Assembly: GCA_947168515.1 (NCBI GenBank)
Contig: CAMVMF010000001.1
Coordinates: 62,001 to 126,000, forward strand
Direction of reading: 5' to 3'
DNA from: an uncultured Bacteroidales bacterium
GTDB taxonomy: Bacteria > Bacteroidota > Bacteroidia > Bacteroidales > P3
DNA length: 64,000 nucleotides
Part shown: piece by piece, positions 1 to 9,065 of the stretch
Position numbering within the stretch: the first letter of the stretch is position 1
Layout of the letters: the number at the start of each line of letters is the position of its first letter
Notes under the pieces: model-generated
The model's input: only the letters and a program-made list of their open reading frames with translations
The model's database searches: none
Told to the model about the DNA's origin: nothing
Translations under genes and position numbers: made by a program

Positions 1-317
1 AAAATCCTTGTGCATGAACTGTCCTGCAGGTATCCGTGGTGCAGTGCCTGACGCTCGGCAAGGCTCTGCTCTGTGCCGAGGAAACCACCGAAAACATGCA
101 CTCCATTTTTGGCCGAAAACTTGGGGTATGTCCCAATGGCCACAAATACCGTATCTCCCTGCGCTGCATCGTTCATGGCACCATCGATATTGCGTTTGGC
201 TGTTGACCATGCCAGACCATTGTTGTTGTCATTTCCCAGCATGGAGACATAACGCACGGTGGCATTGGCAGTGAAGGCGGCAAGGGTGAGCATTGACAGA
301 AGGAAAAGTCTCTTCAT
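1..317 (-). CDS. secreted parallel beta-helix (DUF1565-like) protein, N-terminal part
   Basis: This minus-strand gene starts at 317 (ATG AAG AGA; a second in-frame ATG lies 6 nt upstream) and runs off the left edge, so only about 105 residues are visible. The N-terminus MKRLFLLSMLTLAAFTANA is a clear signal peptide. The mature part opens with VRYVSMLGNDNNNGLAWSTA, then AKRNIDGAMNDAAQGDTVFV and an IGTYPKF segment. This pattern (YVS..GNDxNNGLxWxTA, then a repeat start DTVFVAxGTY) is typical of Bacteroidota secreted right-handed beta-helix proteins, which often end in a T9SS sorting domain. The C-terminus is outside the window, so that is inference. The next gene upstream on this strand is a T9SS sorting-domain remnant. 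Confidence 0.7.
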   Translation of the reverse strand, partial: MKRLFLLSMLTLAAFTANATVRYVSMLGNDNNNGLAWSTAKRNIDGAMNDAAQGDTVFVAIGTYPKFSAKNGVHVFGGFLGTEQSLAERQALHHGYLQDSSCTRI

Positions 318-399
318 TAGCATTTGTTTATGTCTTGTATTATTGTTCTGTATCTCTTTTTTCGGTTATAAACGCAGAAAATTATTATTAATTGCATCT

Positions 400-646
400 T
401 TACGTATATATCCGTATATTTTTTTTAATGTCCGACTGCTTCAATAGGCGGATGGTGCGCTGATTTCCGTCAGCGGTGCTGAGAGTGAGGAGGTAGGTAG
501 CTTGTGGGCGGGAGGTGAGGTCAAGGGTGTAAACACGTTCTCCGCTATCCGCTTAGGGTGTGGCGGACTTCCCCGCAACGGCCGGAGAGGTCGGTAAGCC
601 TGGCGGTGGCGACCTCGTTTTCAACTTTCAACACCACTTTAGCCAT
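400..646 (-). pseudogene. remnant of a T9SS cargo gene (start codon fused to a broken sorting domain)
   Basis: Read on the minus strand, this begins ATG GCT AAA, like the start of the 1975-4008 gene (MARK). It jumps at once into a sorting-domain sequence, VVLKVENEVATARLTDLSG, as in the tails of the two intact paralogues. It then hits a stop after EVRHTLSG. In another frame the tail continues: VYTLDLTSRPQATYLLTLST, then LLKQSDI, ending at a stop near 400. The bases just upstream (ttgtgttgtttt..., 647-682) also match the spacer upstream of the 1975-4008 gene. The simplest reading is a third paralogue that lost its whole middle by internal deletion and then gained a frameshift. It should give no functional product. 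Confidence 0.75.
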
Positions 647-682
647 AGTTGTGTTGTTTTGGTGCGTGTATAGATGTTTTCA

Positions 683-1801
683 TTAACCATTCCTCAGCCA
701 CGCACCCATAATCGGGTCGGAGAGGATTGTTTTTTTGTTTTCCATCATGATCAGGTCTTTCTCCAAAAGCGTTTTTTTTATGATTGCTACATTGGCAGAC
801 GAGCCGAGATTGTATCTTTGTATGGTCTTGCCCGACGAGAGGCCGCTGTCGATTCCATCGGCCACAGCACGAAGGAAGTTCATCTGATAGGCAGTTAGGC
901 TTTCCGTTTTGGCCTCGAACACGTCGGCACACTGCTCTACCAGTTCTGTAAAGGCTTCATACAAGGAAGCCTCGTCTACTTGTTTTCCTGTGCGTTGGAA
1001 AACATACCACGACAACTGTTGCACGTATGACGAATTGCCGTCCACTTGCCGCACTATCCACTCTGCTTGCTTGCGGGTGATAGTTTTATTCTCTTGCCCG
1101 AACTTGCCCACGATATATTTCACCCAGTATTCGGTTGGAATACGTTGCAGATAGATTATGTCGCCGAATTTGTAGAACGGTTTCGATGTGTCGTCGAAGA
1201 GGGCTTCCATCATATGCTTGCGACTGCCGAACAGGCAATAGGAGACACGTTCATGATGTTGCCAAATCGAGCGCAGTTCGGTTTGGAAATTCAATGTGTC
1301 GGCATAGTTGACTATCTGTTGGAACTCGTCGATGCACACCACCACCTGTAAGCCTTTCTTTTTGGCTATGTTTTCGGGCAGTTGCAGCAGGTCTTCTATC
1401 GAGCGTTCGCGAGGCGACAGATCCAGTTTGACGCTCATTTCGCCAGTTGGGTCTGGTGAAGCATTGACGCCAAAACTGAAACGGCTAAGGAATGCGCGGG
1501 CATTCTCTAGCCATTCGTCGACTTTGCCGGAGGTTTGCGTGAGCACTGCCGATGCAAAACGTTCACAGAACTCCTCTCGACTACGACACTGCTGCACATC
1601 AAGATACACCACCTTCAACTGTGCACCTTCGGATTTTTCCTTGGCTTTTTTCACCAATGAGGTTTTTCCCCACCTTCTGGGCGAAACGATAAAAGTGTTC
1701 ACGCCGTACTTGAAGTTGGAAACCAGTTTTCTGGTCTCATCCTCGCGATCGGTGAATTCGTCGCCGCTTACCGTTTTTCCGAATACAAACAATTTATTCA
1801 T
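683..1801 (-). CDS. AAA ATPase of the archaeal-type ATPase_2 group
   Basis: This 372-residue protein has no signal peptide. The N-terminus carries a phosphate-binding loop, SPRRWGKTSL (about residues 40-49), preceded by FTDRED and FIV. A Walker B strand VVVCIDEF lies at about 153-160. A sensor-like segment CLFGSRKHMM and the stretch KPFYKFGDIIYLQRI follow, and the C-terminal third looks like a winged-helix-type region. This organisation matches the PF01637 'ATPase predominantly from Archaea' group, which is common and poorly understood in Bacteroidota and is often proposed to act with DNA or as a STAND-like switch. No partner gene sits next to it. It lies between T9SS cargo genes and looks like an insertion into that cluster. 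The specific role is unknown. Confidence 0.75.
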   Translation of the reverse strand: MNKLFVFGKTVSGDEFTDREDETRKLVSNFKYGVNTFIVSPRRWGKTSLVKKAKEKSEGAQLKVVYLDVQQCRSREEFCERFASAVLTQTSGKVDEWLENARAFLSRFSFGVNASPDPTGEMSVKLDLSPRERSIEDLLQLPENIAKKKGLQVVVCIDEFQQIVNYADTLNFQTELRSIWQHHERVSYCLFGSRKHMMEALFDDTSKPFYKFGDIIYLQRIPTEYWVKYIVGKFGQENKTITRKQAEWIVRQVDGNSSYVQQLSWYVFQRTGKQVDEASLYEAFTELVEQCADVFEAKTESLTAYQMNFLRAVADGIDSGLSSGKTIQRYNLGSSANVAIIKKTLLEKDLIMMENKKTILSDPIMGAWLRNG

Positions 1802-1974
1802 ATTGTTCTTTTTGTTATTAGTCTGTTTTTATTGTCACGACAAAGAGCGCAAGCTTCTCTCCATTTGGTTTGTCGATAATATTGCTAATTGATTTATTAC
1901 TAATAACGCACTTACTAATTGTTATATTATGTGGGGTGGGATTTTTTTTTGTTGTTTGTGGCGTGCACCGAGAG

Positions 1975-4008
1975 TTAACGGGTATATATATCGCTTTTCT
2001 TCAATAGGCGGATGGTGAGCTGCTTGCCGTCGGCGGTGGTGAGGGTGAGGAGGTAGGTGGCTTGTGGGCGGGAGGTTAAATCCAGCGAGTACTGTCCGGG
2101 GCCGTCGGGGGTGAGGCGCACTTCCTCGCGGCGGCCGGTGAGGTCGGTGAGCCACGCGGTGGCAACCCCGTTTTCAACTTTCAACGCTCCACTTTCAACT
2201 CTTATCTTCACGCTCTGCCGGAAAGGATTTGGGTATGCCACGAAAGCCTCCTCGTCGCCCACCATGGTGATGCGCACCTCGCCGCCACCGCCGTGGTTTG
2301 TGGAGTCATCGGGTTCGACATAGACATACGGAGTAGCGAAGATAGTGTCGACGTACTTCAACACATAAGCTCGGTCTTCCCCAGCGGGAAGCGTGTAATT
2401 GCCGAAGGTGCCGCCGCCGTTCATTCTTCCCGACAGGTAAAGTATGCTGTCGCGAAGGATGGTTCCACGCGGGTCATTAGTTGGGCTTGAAGAGTTGTAG
2501 TCGATGAATTGTACTTCGTGGCCGTCTTTGTCCCACACAAAAAAGCCAGTTGACCTTGAGTTTGTTATAACACTATCTTGTATATGGATGTTCTGCTGAT
2601 ATGATATTTGTGCTATGACAAGATTGTTGTTGGTTGCAATTTCTATGTGTTCTAATAGTTGCGGCACCGTTGTACGGGATGACCGTACTTCGCCAATGGC
2701 CAAGGTCTGTCCTGTATTTTTGTCTAATCGTGCAAAAAATATACCATTTCGCACATTTATATTAAAAGTATCAGCCCTATAGATTTGTTCTTGATGAAGA
2801 GCCCCAATTCTCCCGAGACAATACACGTTACCATTTTCGTCTATGCTTAGTGCATTAATCAGATAATCATTCCACAAATCATGATTGTTGCTAGTATTTT
2901 CATAATCCAACTGGAATAGCCATTGAGGATTCAGCACGTTGTCATATTTTAGTATGACTGAATAGTCGAGACTGTTTTCTGTCTGGATATGTATATCCGG
3001 CATTCCCGTGATACGGAAATCAACAGAATCCAAAACATCAACCGTTCCTGCGTTCATACTCAATAAAAGATATATTGAGTTGTCTTTGCCGGATGACATC
3101 AAAGAAGTGATATAAGTGTCAACCCCGTTAAGATTCGGTATGTTGGGCTCGAAAAGAAGTTGTTGGTGCAAGATATTTGTGAAACGAGGAGAAAACTTAA
3201 TAATCTGATAGTTATTATACGACGTAAAGGCGGGTACATGGACATCAAAATGCCTCTCGCCTCCGTTAATCAAGAGTCGGTATCCCCAAAACGTACTGTC
3301 GTCAAACAGATTGATTCCAGATATTACAGGATGAGCCAAAATGATATTGCCATCTTCGTCTACCGAAAAAGCATCGCTATTAAAACCCCAATCTCTGTAA
3401 TGGCAAGAGTCTGCCATCATAATTGTTCTGTCGGAATAGATGCATGCCGCAGACAGGAAGTGTTTGTCTTTCAAATGGCCATCCAAATCAAACTCCAAGT
3501 ACGTAAGGAACCAAGCACCTCTGACACTGTCTGTGGGAAAAGCGAAATCATTGGTTTCAAGAAAGAGCGTGTCCAAAAAGTAAGTGTAATTTTGATCCCT
3601 AACGCCAGGACGCGAAAGCATAACCATACAGACGATGGATGTATCGCCTACAAGCTGTATGCCTATGCCATTTGTGGGAGAACCATAGTTAGTGTGGATT
3701 GGCTTGTGCCACATCAGCTGTCCTGCTGGACTCAATTTGGCAATAACAACATTCACAGTTTTGTTGTATGGACCATATGGAGTGAACGGAAGAAGATCTG
3801 TGCCGTCTATCTGCGCCCCTTTTGTAAACTCGCCCAAGATGTACAAGTTTCCTTCTTTGTCAACTGCGCTCCCTACGATTGAGTTTAGGTCGGTCAGTCC
3901 GTTATTGTCGCTTTCACCAATGTAGGATTTCACCCAGTCAAAGTGCTGGGCGCGGGCGGTGATTGCCAGCAGCGCGAGGAGCGCAAAGGTTAGGGTCTTT
4001 CTTGCCAT
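1975..4008 (-). CDS. T9SS type A sorting-domain cargo protein
   Basis: This 677-residue secreted protein starts with a signal peptide (MARKTLTFALLALLAITARA, then QHFDWVKSY). The body contains repeated short blocks of the type DxxGNxYxLG (for example DKEGNLYILGEF, DEDGNIILA, DENGNVYCLG), as in SBBP/beta-propeller-like repeats of secreted Bacteroidota proteins. The last 85 or so residues are a T9SS sorting domain: FVAYPNPF, then TAWLTDLTGR, TYLLTLTTADGK and IRLLKKSDI. T9SS would move it across the outer membrane and cleave or anchor this tail. The neighbour at 4045-6681 is a paralogue with the same opening (QHxDWVKxY) and nearly the same tail. Ligand and function are unknown. Confidence 0.85.
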   Translation of the reverse strand: MARKTLTFALLALLAITARAQHFDWVKSYIGESDNNGLTDLNSIVGSAVDKEGNLYILGEFTKGAQIDGTDLLPFTPYGPYNKTVNVVIAKLSPAGQLMWHKPIHTNYGSPTNGIGIQLVGDTSIVCMVMLSRPGVRDQNYTYFLDTLFLETNDFAFPTDSVRGAWFLTYLEFDLDGHLKDKHFLSAACIYSDRTIMMADSCHYRDWGFNSDAFSVDEDGNIILAHPVISGINLFDDSTFWGYRLLINGGERHFDVHVPAFTSYNNYQIIKFSPRFTNILHQQLLFEPNIPNLNGVDTYITSLMSSGKDNSIYLLLSMNAGTVDVLDSVDFRITGMPDIHIQTENSLDYSVILKYDNVLNPQWLFQLDYENTSNNHDLWNDYLINALSIDENGNVYCLGRIGALHQEQIYRADTFNINVRNGIFFARLDKNTGQTLAIGEVRSSRTTVPQLLEHIEIATNNNLVIAQISYQQNIHIQDSVITNSRSTGFFVWDKDGHEVQFIDYNSSSPTNDPRGTILRDSILYLSGRMNGGGTFGNYTLPAGEDRAYVLKYVDTIFATPYVYVEPDDSTNHGGGGEVRITMVGDEEAFVAYPNPFRQSVKIRVESGALKVENGVATAWLTDLTGRREEVRLTPDGPGQYSLDLTSRPQATYLLTLTTADGKQLTIRLLKKSDIYTR

Positions 4009-4044
4009 AGTTGTGTTGTTTTTGCATTTATAAATCCGTTTTCA

Positions 4045-6681
4045 TTATCGAGTAAAGATGTCTGACTGTTTCAGTAGGCGGACTGTGTGCTGCTTGCCGT
4101 CGGCGGTGGTGAGGGTCAACAGATAGGTGGTTTGGGGGCGGGAGGTTAAATCTAGCGAGTACTGGCTGGGGCCGTCGGGGGTGAAGGGCACTTCCTCGCG
4201 GCGGCCCATCATATCGGTTAGCCAGGCGGTCACTATGGGCTCAGGACAAAGGATGGTCACTTTGCCAGTGGTGGGGTTGGGATAGGCTTTCATCGCGTGG
4301 GGTAGCACTATGTCGATACCGATGGGGTCGACGGGCTTGGAGTGTACCACCAATGTCCTAGTTAGGTGGAAGTTGTGATCTTCGGAGTCGGGGTTGTAAT
4401 GCCAAGCCTCGGCGGTGATGTCGACGGTGCCGGGGCCGAGCAGGTGCAGCATATGCGACCCGGCACCCGTCAGTTCGGCCACGCCGTTGTTTGCCGGCAA
4501 GGAGTAGGTCATATTGGTGTCGCCGAGGATAAAGAACGCATTGAGGTGGATGATTGTGTCGCTATAGACGAACTCTAACGGCTGTGTCCACACGATGCGT
4601 CCCTTGACGTGTCCCACGCGGAGAATCTTTTCGACGGGTGGAGCTTCGTTCCAGTAGGTGTTGCCACGCTGTATGGCAGTGATGCGAACTGTTCCGCTGT
4701 CGGCAATCCACAGCTGGGGACCGTTTATGAGGCGTGCCACCGTGTCGTTCGACAGTAGGTATTCCACCGGCAGACCGCTGCTTGAGGTTGCCGAAAGGCC
4801 CATTGTGCGGTTGATTGCGCCGACGTAGATGGTGTCGTTCACGCTGTGAACATTCCACGTGATGTACTGGTCGGCGTGGCGGTCGTCGTAGACGTAGGGG
4901 TGCAGCAGCGCCGTGTCAACATAGCACCCGATGAAGGTGTTGGAACCCGGCAGCAAGATGTCACCAAACGAGGCTCCTTCGAGAGCCACGCCGCTGAAAT
5001 AGAGTGAGCTGTCGTGCAGCACCACAGGGCCGGTTTTGTTACGGTAATTCGGAGCATGGAAATCGTAGAAGGCCACCTGATGCCCAGCATAGTCCCACTG
5101 CGCCAATCCCATTGCGGTGACGGCGCCCATATTGACCCCGTAACTGGCCGTATAGAAGGCTGTGTCGCCAAAGAATATGCTGTTTGAGTATTTGGTCATT
5201 GCAAAGACCCGGTTGTTCTTGGCGGCAATGTTGATGTAGCCGTCATAGGTTGGCGTGCCAACTAGGTGAAAACCGAAGCCGCTCTCTGCCGTCCCATAGG
5301 AAAGCAGTGCGCCGTTGTCGGGATTGAGGCGCAGGAAGAAGAAGGTGTTGGCCATCGCAAGGCTGTCACCGTGATAGCTTACGTGCGGACTAAAACTTGG
5401 AATCACGTTGTTTCGTGTACCGGTTTGGCCCAGCACGAAGAGCGAGTTGGAGTCGGCATCGTAGGCCGTGTTGAGCATCAGGATGCTGCCGTATGACACC
5501 TCACCCTCAGGGATGCCTTCGGCTCGGGCGTAAAGAAAATCCATCTGCACCAACTGCTGCGGCATCAGAGCGGTGTCGTAGGTCAGCAGGGCGTCCTGGG
5601 CAAGGTGGAAATGCTGCTGGGCGGTATGGATGACCAACGTGTCGCTGCGATCGATAGGTGCACCGTCGTGGTCTTTGCTCAGGCCCAGGCAGATGCAGAG
5701 CCGGTCGCCGTGCATATTGAACGAGCGGACACTCATATAGCTCTCTTCGTACCTGATGGTGTCGGGCATATTGGGTGCCTCGCGGATGACGTAGGTGGCA
5801 TCGAGCAGGGTGTCGAAATGGGGGTCGAACTTCATCAGCTGCAGGTTCCAGCGGCCCGTGGCGTAGGGCAGCGTGTAGTCGATGGTATGCACGCCGTCGA
5901 CAAGCACACGTATGGCGCCGATGCTCCCTTCGAGGGGACTGACCGGACGCCAATGGTTGGCACAGGTGTCGCAGTACACTTCGTCCTCGTCGTAGGCACT
6001 GCGCACCAGGTAGATGTTGCCACGGCTGTCCACATCAAAGTCTGCGGCGCCAAGTGCCGTTGCGCTCCACGGGCGGCCTGGTCTGCTACGCACCACGTTG
6101 CCCGCCGTGTCTATCAGAGCCCGTTGCAGAAAATGGTGCTCCAGCAGATGGCCGTCGGCGGGGTCGAGGGTGATGAGGCCTGTGGCAAACCACGACGAAG
6201 AGCTGTCGGTAGGGAACGGGTAGCCGTCGTTGTCCGCAATCATTGTATCAAGATAATAGAGGCGGTTCCCATTGTTGTCACTCAAGGGCATCTGGAAATT
6301 GGCCATCATCATCAGGGCCGTGTCGCCCACCAGGCGCATACTGATGGGATAGACCCGTCCCTCGTTGGGGTACTCCTGCTTGTAGATAGCCTTGTGCCAC
6401 AGCATCTCGCCCTCCGGATTCATTTTGGCAACAAAGAGACTCAGGTTGTTGTTGACTGACTGGTGCTGTGGCGGCAGGAAGTACTCGCCGTCGATGTTGG
6501 CATCCACTGTGAAACACCCCATCATATAGATGTTGCCCCCGCTGTCGGCCTCCATCCGCACGATGCCGGACCGGAATTCGTCGTCGCGCAATCCGTGATA
6601 GTGTTTCACCCAGTCATAATGCTGTCCCTTGGCACCCAAGCCAACTGCCGCAAGAATAAACAATAAGATAATCTTCTTCAT
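4045..6681 (-). CDS. T9SS type A sorting-domain cargo protein, larger paralogue
   Basis: This 878-residue protein has a signal peptide (MKKIILLFILAAVGLGAKG), then QHYDWVKHYHGLRDDE. DxxGNIYxxG blocks repeat along the body (DSGGNIYMMGCF, DSRGNIYLV, DADSNSLFVLG). Compared with its neighbour it has an extra region of about 200 residues before the tail (around DTIYVGAINRTMGLS to HLTRTLVVHSKP) that looks like Ig-like or beta-sandwich material. The T9SS tail reads KAYPNPTTGKV, then TAWLTDMMGR, TYLLTLTTADGK and LLKQSDIFTR. It lies 36 bases upstream of the 1975-4008 gene on the same strand, so co-transcription is likely. It is an extracellular or surface protein; its function is not recognisable. Confidence 0.85.
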   Translation of the reverse strand: MKKIILLFILAAVGLGAKGQHYDWVKHYHGLRDDEFRSGIVRMEADSGGNIYMMGCFTVDANIDGEYFLPPQHQSVNNNLSLFVAKMNPEGEMLWHKAIYKQEYPNEGRVYPISMRLVGDTALMMMANFQMPLSDNNGNRLYYLDTMIADNDGYPFPTDSSSSWFATGLITLDPADGHLLEHHFLQRALIDTAGNVVRSRPGRPWSATALGAADFDVDSRGNIYLVRSAYDEDEVYCDTCANHWRPVSPLEGSIGAIRVLVDGVHTIDYTLPYATGRWNLQLMKFDPHFDTLLDATYVIREAPNMPDTIRYEESYMSVRSFNMHGDRLCICLGLSKDHDGAPIDRSDTLVIHTAQQHFHLAQDALLTYDTALMPQQLVQMDFLYARAEGIPEGEVSYGSILMLNTAYDADSNSLFVLGQTGTRNNVIPSFSPHVSYHGDSLAMANTFFFLRLNPDNGALLSYGTAESGFGFHLVGTPTYDGYINIAAKNNRVFAMTKYSNSIFFGDTAFYTASYGVNMGAVTAMGLAQWDYAGHQVAFYDFHAPNYRNKTGPVVLHDSSLYFSGVALEGASFGDILLPGSNTFIGCYVDTALLHPYVYDDRHADQYITWNVHSVNDTIYVGAINRTMGLSATSSSGLPVEYLLSNDTVARLINGPQLWIADSGTVRITAIQRGNTYWNEAPPVEKILRVGHVKGRIVWTQPLEFVYSDTIIHLNAFFILGDTNMTYSLPANNGVAELTGAGSHMLHLLGPGTVDITAEAWHYNPDSEDHNFHLTRTLVVHSKPVDPIGIDIVLPHAMKAYPNPTTGKVTILCPEPIVTAWLTDMMGRREEVPFTPDGPSQYSLDLTSRPQTTYLLTLTTADGKQHTVRLLKQSDIFTR

Positions 6682-6885
6682 CTTTCGTTGTTTTCGTTGT
6701 TAATCTCTCGTGCGGAACAATCCATTTTTCCAGTAACAAAAAGACGCCCACATATATAAGAGCCAAACCCATCGAAATAGTTACCCCCTGACCCCTGTCA
6801 TTTAACATTCTTTAACTACGTATGTCAAAAGGTAGTCGATCGGTCTATTCGATAGTGTTGTGTCGAAGGCGCGCAAATCTATTGA

Positions 6886-6940
6886 CGTTGCAAAGTCGAG
6901 CGCAAAGGAAGTTCGCTTCCTCCGCTGAGACTTTGCAACG
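6886..6940. repeat. long hairpin with TTCG loop
   Basis: Two perfect 12-base arms (CGTTGCAAAGTC at 6886-6897 and GACTTTGCAACG at 6929-6940) enclose a second stem (AGGAAG/CTTCCT) closed by TTCG. It lies in the 305-base spacer downstream of aguA and upstream of the T9SS gene start. It lacks a T run on either side, so it is either a structured RNA 3' end or a palindromic repeat element. I saw nothing else in this spacer. Confidence 0.6.
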
Positions 6941-6986
6941 TTTCGCAGAAAACCAATCCTAGGTTAAATGTGCAGTGCGATGTGGG

Positions 6987-8036
6987 CTAGCGGGCGGGCT
7001 GCTGCTGGCTGAGGCAGTGGAAACTGCCCAGGCCCCAGACGATGTCGGTGGAGTCGATGCCTATGATTTCGTGGTCGGGGAAACAGGCTTCTAGGATGTA
7101 TGCGGCCTCGTTGTCGGTGAGGCAGCGGTAGGTGGGGAAGATGACTTTGTTGTTGGCTATGTAGAAATTGGCGTAGCTGGCTGGGAGTCGCTGGTTGTCG
7201 TAGAAAACCATGTCGGGCATGGGCAGTTCGACGATGGTGGGTTGCTTGCCGTTGGCTAGGCGGCAGCTGTTGAGGGTTTTGAGATTGCGTTGGAGAATGT
7301 CGTAGTTTTCGTCCCAAGAGTCTTCCTCTACGGCTGTGATGATGGTGTCCTCGGCAATGAAACGGCTGAGGTCGTCGACATGGCCGTCGGTGTCGTCGCC
7401 CATGATTCCGTCTCCCAGCCAGATAATATTATCTACACCGTAATATCCTCTTAGGTAATCTTCTATCTGTTCTTTGTTCAAGTGGGGGTTTCGGTTGGGG
7501 TTGAGCAGGCAGGAGGTGGTGGTGAGGAGGTCGCCGCAGCCGTTGACATCGATGCTGCCGCCCTCCATGACGATGCCGGGTTCGAATAGTTGCAGGTTCT
7601 TGTCGGTTTGCGCCAAGAAGTTATATATATGAAGGGGAATTTGGGTGTCGAGTTCGTAGGGGTATTTGCCGCCCCAGGCGTTGTGGTTCCAATTGACGAT
7701 GGCGTGTTTGGAAGGGTCTTGGCGGTTGAGCAGGAACGCCGGGCCGTGGTCGCGACACCAAGCATCGTTGGTGGGGAACTGGTGGAAAAAGATATTGGCC
7801 ATGTTGGCATCAATCTGTCGGAGAGCTTCGGCAACATGGTCTTCCATGCGCTGGTCGTCGACGTTGATGTGCACCTCCTCGTCTTCGGCTAGAACCTTGA
7901 TGAAAAGGTGGTAAGAAGGGAAGATGGTTTCAATCTTGCCGGGCCAGGAGTCCTCGTTGTGGGGATAGCTGAGCCATGTGGCTTTGTGTGTGGCCCATTC
8001 GGCGGGCATGTAAAAGGATTGCTCTTTAGGGGTCAT
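6987..8036 (-). CDS. aguA: agmatine deiminase (agmatine iminohydrolase)
   Basis: This enzyme hydrolyses agmatine to N-carbamoylputrescine and ammonia. At 349 residues it is close to the family's usual 340-370. It belongs to the guanidino-modifying superfamily (PF04371). Visible signatures are PAEWATHKATWLSYP at the start, NDAWCRDHGPAF, the EGGSIDVNG loop, GDDTDGHVDDLSRF carrying the catalytic His/Asp, and the C-terminal GSFHCLSQQQP with the nucleophilic Cys at about 341. The next gene upstream on the same strand, 42 bases away, is the nitrilase-type amidohydrolase for the following step, which fixes the agmatine assignment over other deiminases such as peptidylarginine deiminase. The pair is a two-step route from agmatine to putrescine. 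Confidence 0.92.
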   Translation of the reverse strand: MTPKEQSFYMPAEWATHKATWLSYPHNEDSWPGKIETIFPSYHLFIKVLAEDEEVHINVDDQRMEDHVAEALRQIDANMANIFFHQFPTNDAWCRDHGPAFLLNRQDPSKHAIVNWNHNAWGGKYPYELDTQIPLHIYNFLAQTDKNLQLFEPGIVMEGGSIDVNGCGDLLTTTSCLLNPNRNPHLNKEQIEDYLRGYYGVDNIIWLGDGIMGDDTDGHVDDLSRFIAEDTIITAVEEDSWDENYDILQRNLKTLNSCRLANGKQPTIVELPMPDMVFYDNQRLPASYANFYIANNKVIFPTYRCLTDNEAAYILEACFPDHEIIGIDSTDIVWGLGSFHCLSQQQPAR

Positions 8037-8078
8037 TTAGTCCTTGTTAATAGTTATTATTCAAATGGTTGATTGCTG

Positions 8079-8954
8079 TTATTTGCAGTCTTGGTCGATA
8101 TAGCGTTGGAGGATGGGGGCGTAGGAATCGATGCGGCGGTCGCGGTAGTAGGGCCAGTGGCGGCGGTAGTGGTCGGTTTGGTCGAGGTCGAGTTCTTGGA
8201 TGTGGAGAGCTTCCTCCTTGTGGGGTGCCTGATAGAGTACACGGCCGAAGGCATTGGTGATGAAACTGCCACCCCAGAACTGCATGCCGCCTTCGAGGCC
8301 TGTGCGGTTGACGCTGATGACGGGGACTCCGTTGGCCACGGCATGGCTGCGCTGGATTGTCTGCCAGGCCTCATACTGCTCGCGGTTGTCCTCTTCGGTT
8401 TGTCTGACATCCCAGCCGATGGCGGTGGGGAAGAACAGCAGTTGTGCGCCCATGAGGCTAGTGATGCGGGCGGCTTCGGGATACCATTGGTCCCAGCAGA
8501 TGAGAACGCCGAGGGTGGCAAAACGGGTGTTGAAGACCTTGTAGCCCAGGTCGCCGGGGGTGAAGTAGAATTTCTCGTAGTAGCCCGGGTCGTCGGGGAT
8601 GTGCATTTTGCGGTATTTGCCCAGATAGGTGCCGTCGGCATCGATGACTGCGGTGGTGTTGTGGTAGAGGCCTTCGGCCCTTTTCTCGAAAAGGGAGCAA
8701 ACCAAGACAACGCCTAGTTCTTTGGCAAGGGCCATAAAATGTTGGCACGTGGGTCCGTCGGGGATGGGCTCAGCCAATTGGAAGTTCTCGTAGCGTTCCT
8801 CGTCGCAGAAATAGAGCGAGGCGAAAAGTTCTTGGAGACAAATGATCTGGGCACCGCCGGCTGCTAGCTCGCGCACCTTGTCGGAATAGCGTTGTATGTT
8901 CTGTTGCTTGTCGGCCACATTGGCCAATTGGGCAATTCCTACCTTGACTTTCAT
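8079..8954 (-). CDS. aguB: N-carbamoylputrescine amidohydrolase
   Basis: This is a nitrilase-superfamily enzyme of 291 residues that converts N-carbamoylputrescine to putrescine, carbon dioxide and ammonia. The Glu-Lys-Cys triad is visible: E42 in CLQELFASLY, K116 in GKYRKMHIPD and C153 in LICWDQWYPE. The DDPGYYEKFYFTPGD loop and the WPYYRDRRID C-terminus are characteristic of the AguB subgroup. It is the first gene of aguB-aguA, with a -7 promoter element just upstream (8991-8998). Putrescine made here would feed polyamine pools and, in Bacteroidota, possibly the cell envelope. Confidence 0.93.
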   Translation of the reverse strand: MKVKVGIAQLANVADKQQNIQRYSDKVRELAAGGAQIICLQELFASLYFCDEERYENFQLAEPIPDGPTCQHFMALAKELGVVLVCSLFEKRAEGLYHNTTAVIDADGTYLGKYRKMHIPDDPGYYEKFYFTPGDLGYKVFNTRFATLGVLICWDQWYPEAARITSLMGAQLLFFPTAIGWDVRQTEEDNREQYEAWQTIQRSHAVANGVPVISVNRTGLEGGMQFWGGSFITNAFGRVLYQAPHKEEALHIQELDLDQTDHYRRHWPYYRDRRIDSYAPILQRYIDQDCK

Positions 8955-8990
8955 GTAGATAGCGATTTAGATGGTCGATATTTTTTTTTG

Positions 8991-8998
8991 CAAAGATA
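8991..8998 (-). promoter_or_regulatory. Bacteroidota -7 element for aguBA
   Basis: The minus strand reads TATCTTTG, matching the Bacteroidota TAnnTTTG element, 37 bases upstream of the aguB ATG. I see no clear TTTG -33 partner at the usual distance. Confidence 0.5.
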
Positions 8999-9065
8999 AA
9001 GAAAAAATCTGAACAGGGAGTTTTTTTTCGACAAAGAGCCTCAGTGGGGGTGGGAGAGAGGGTGC

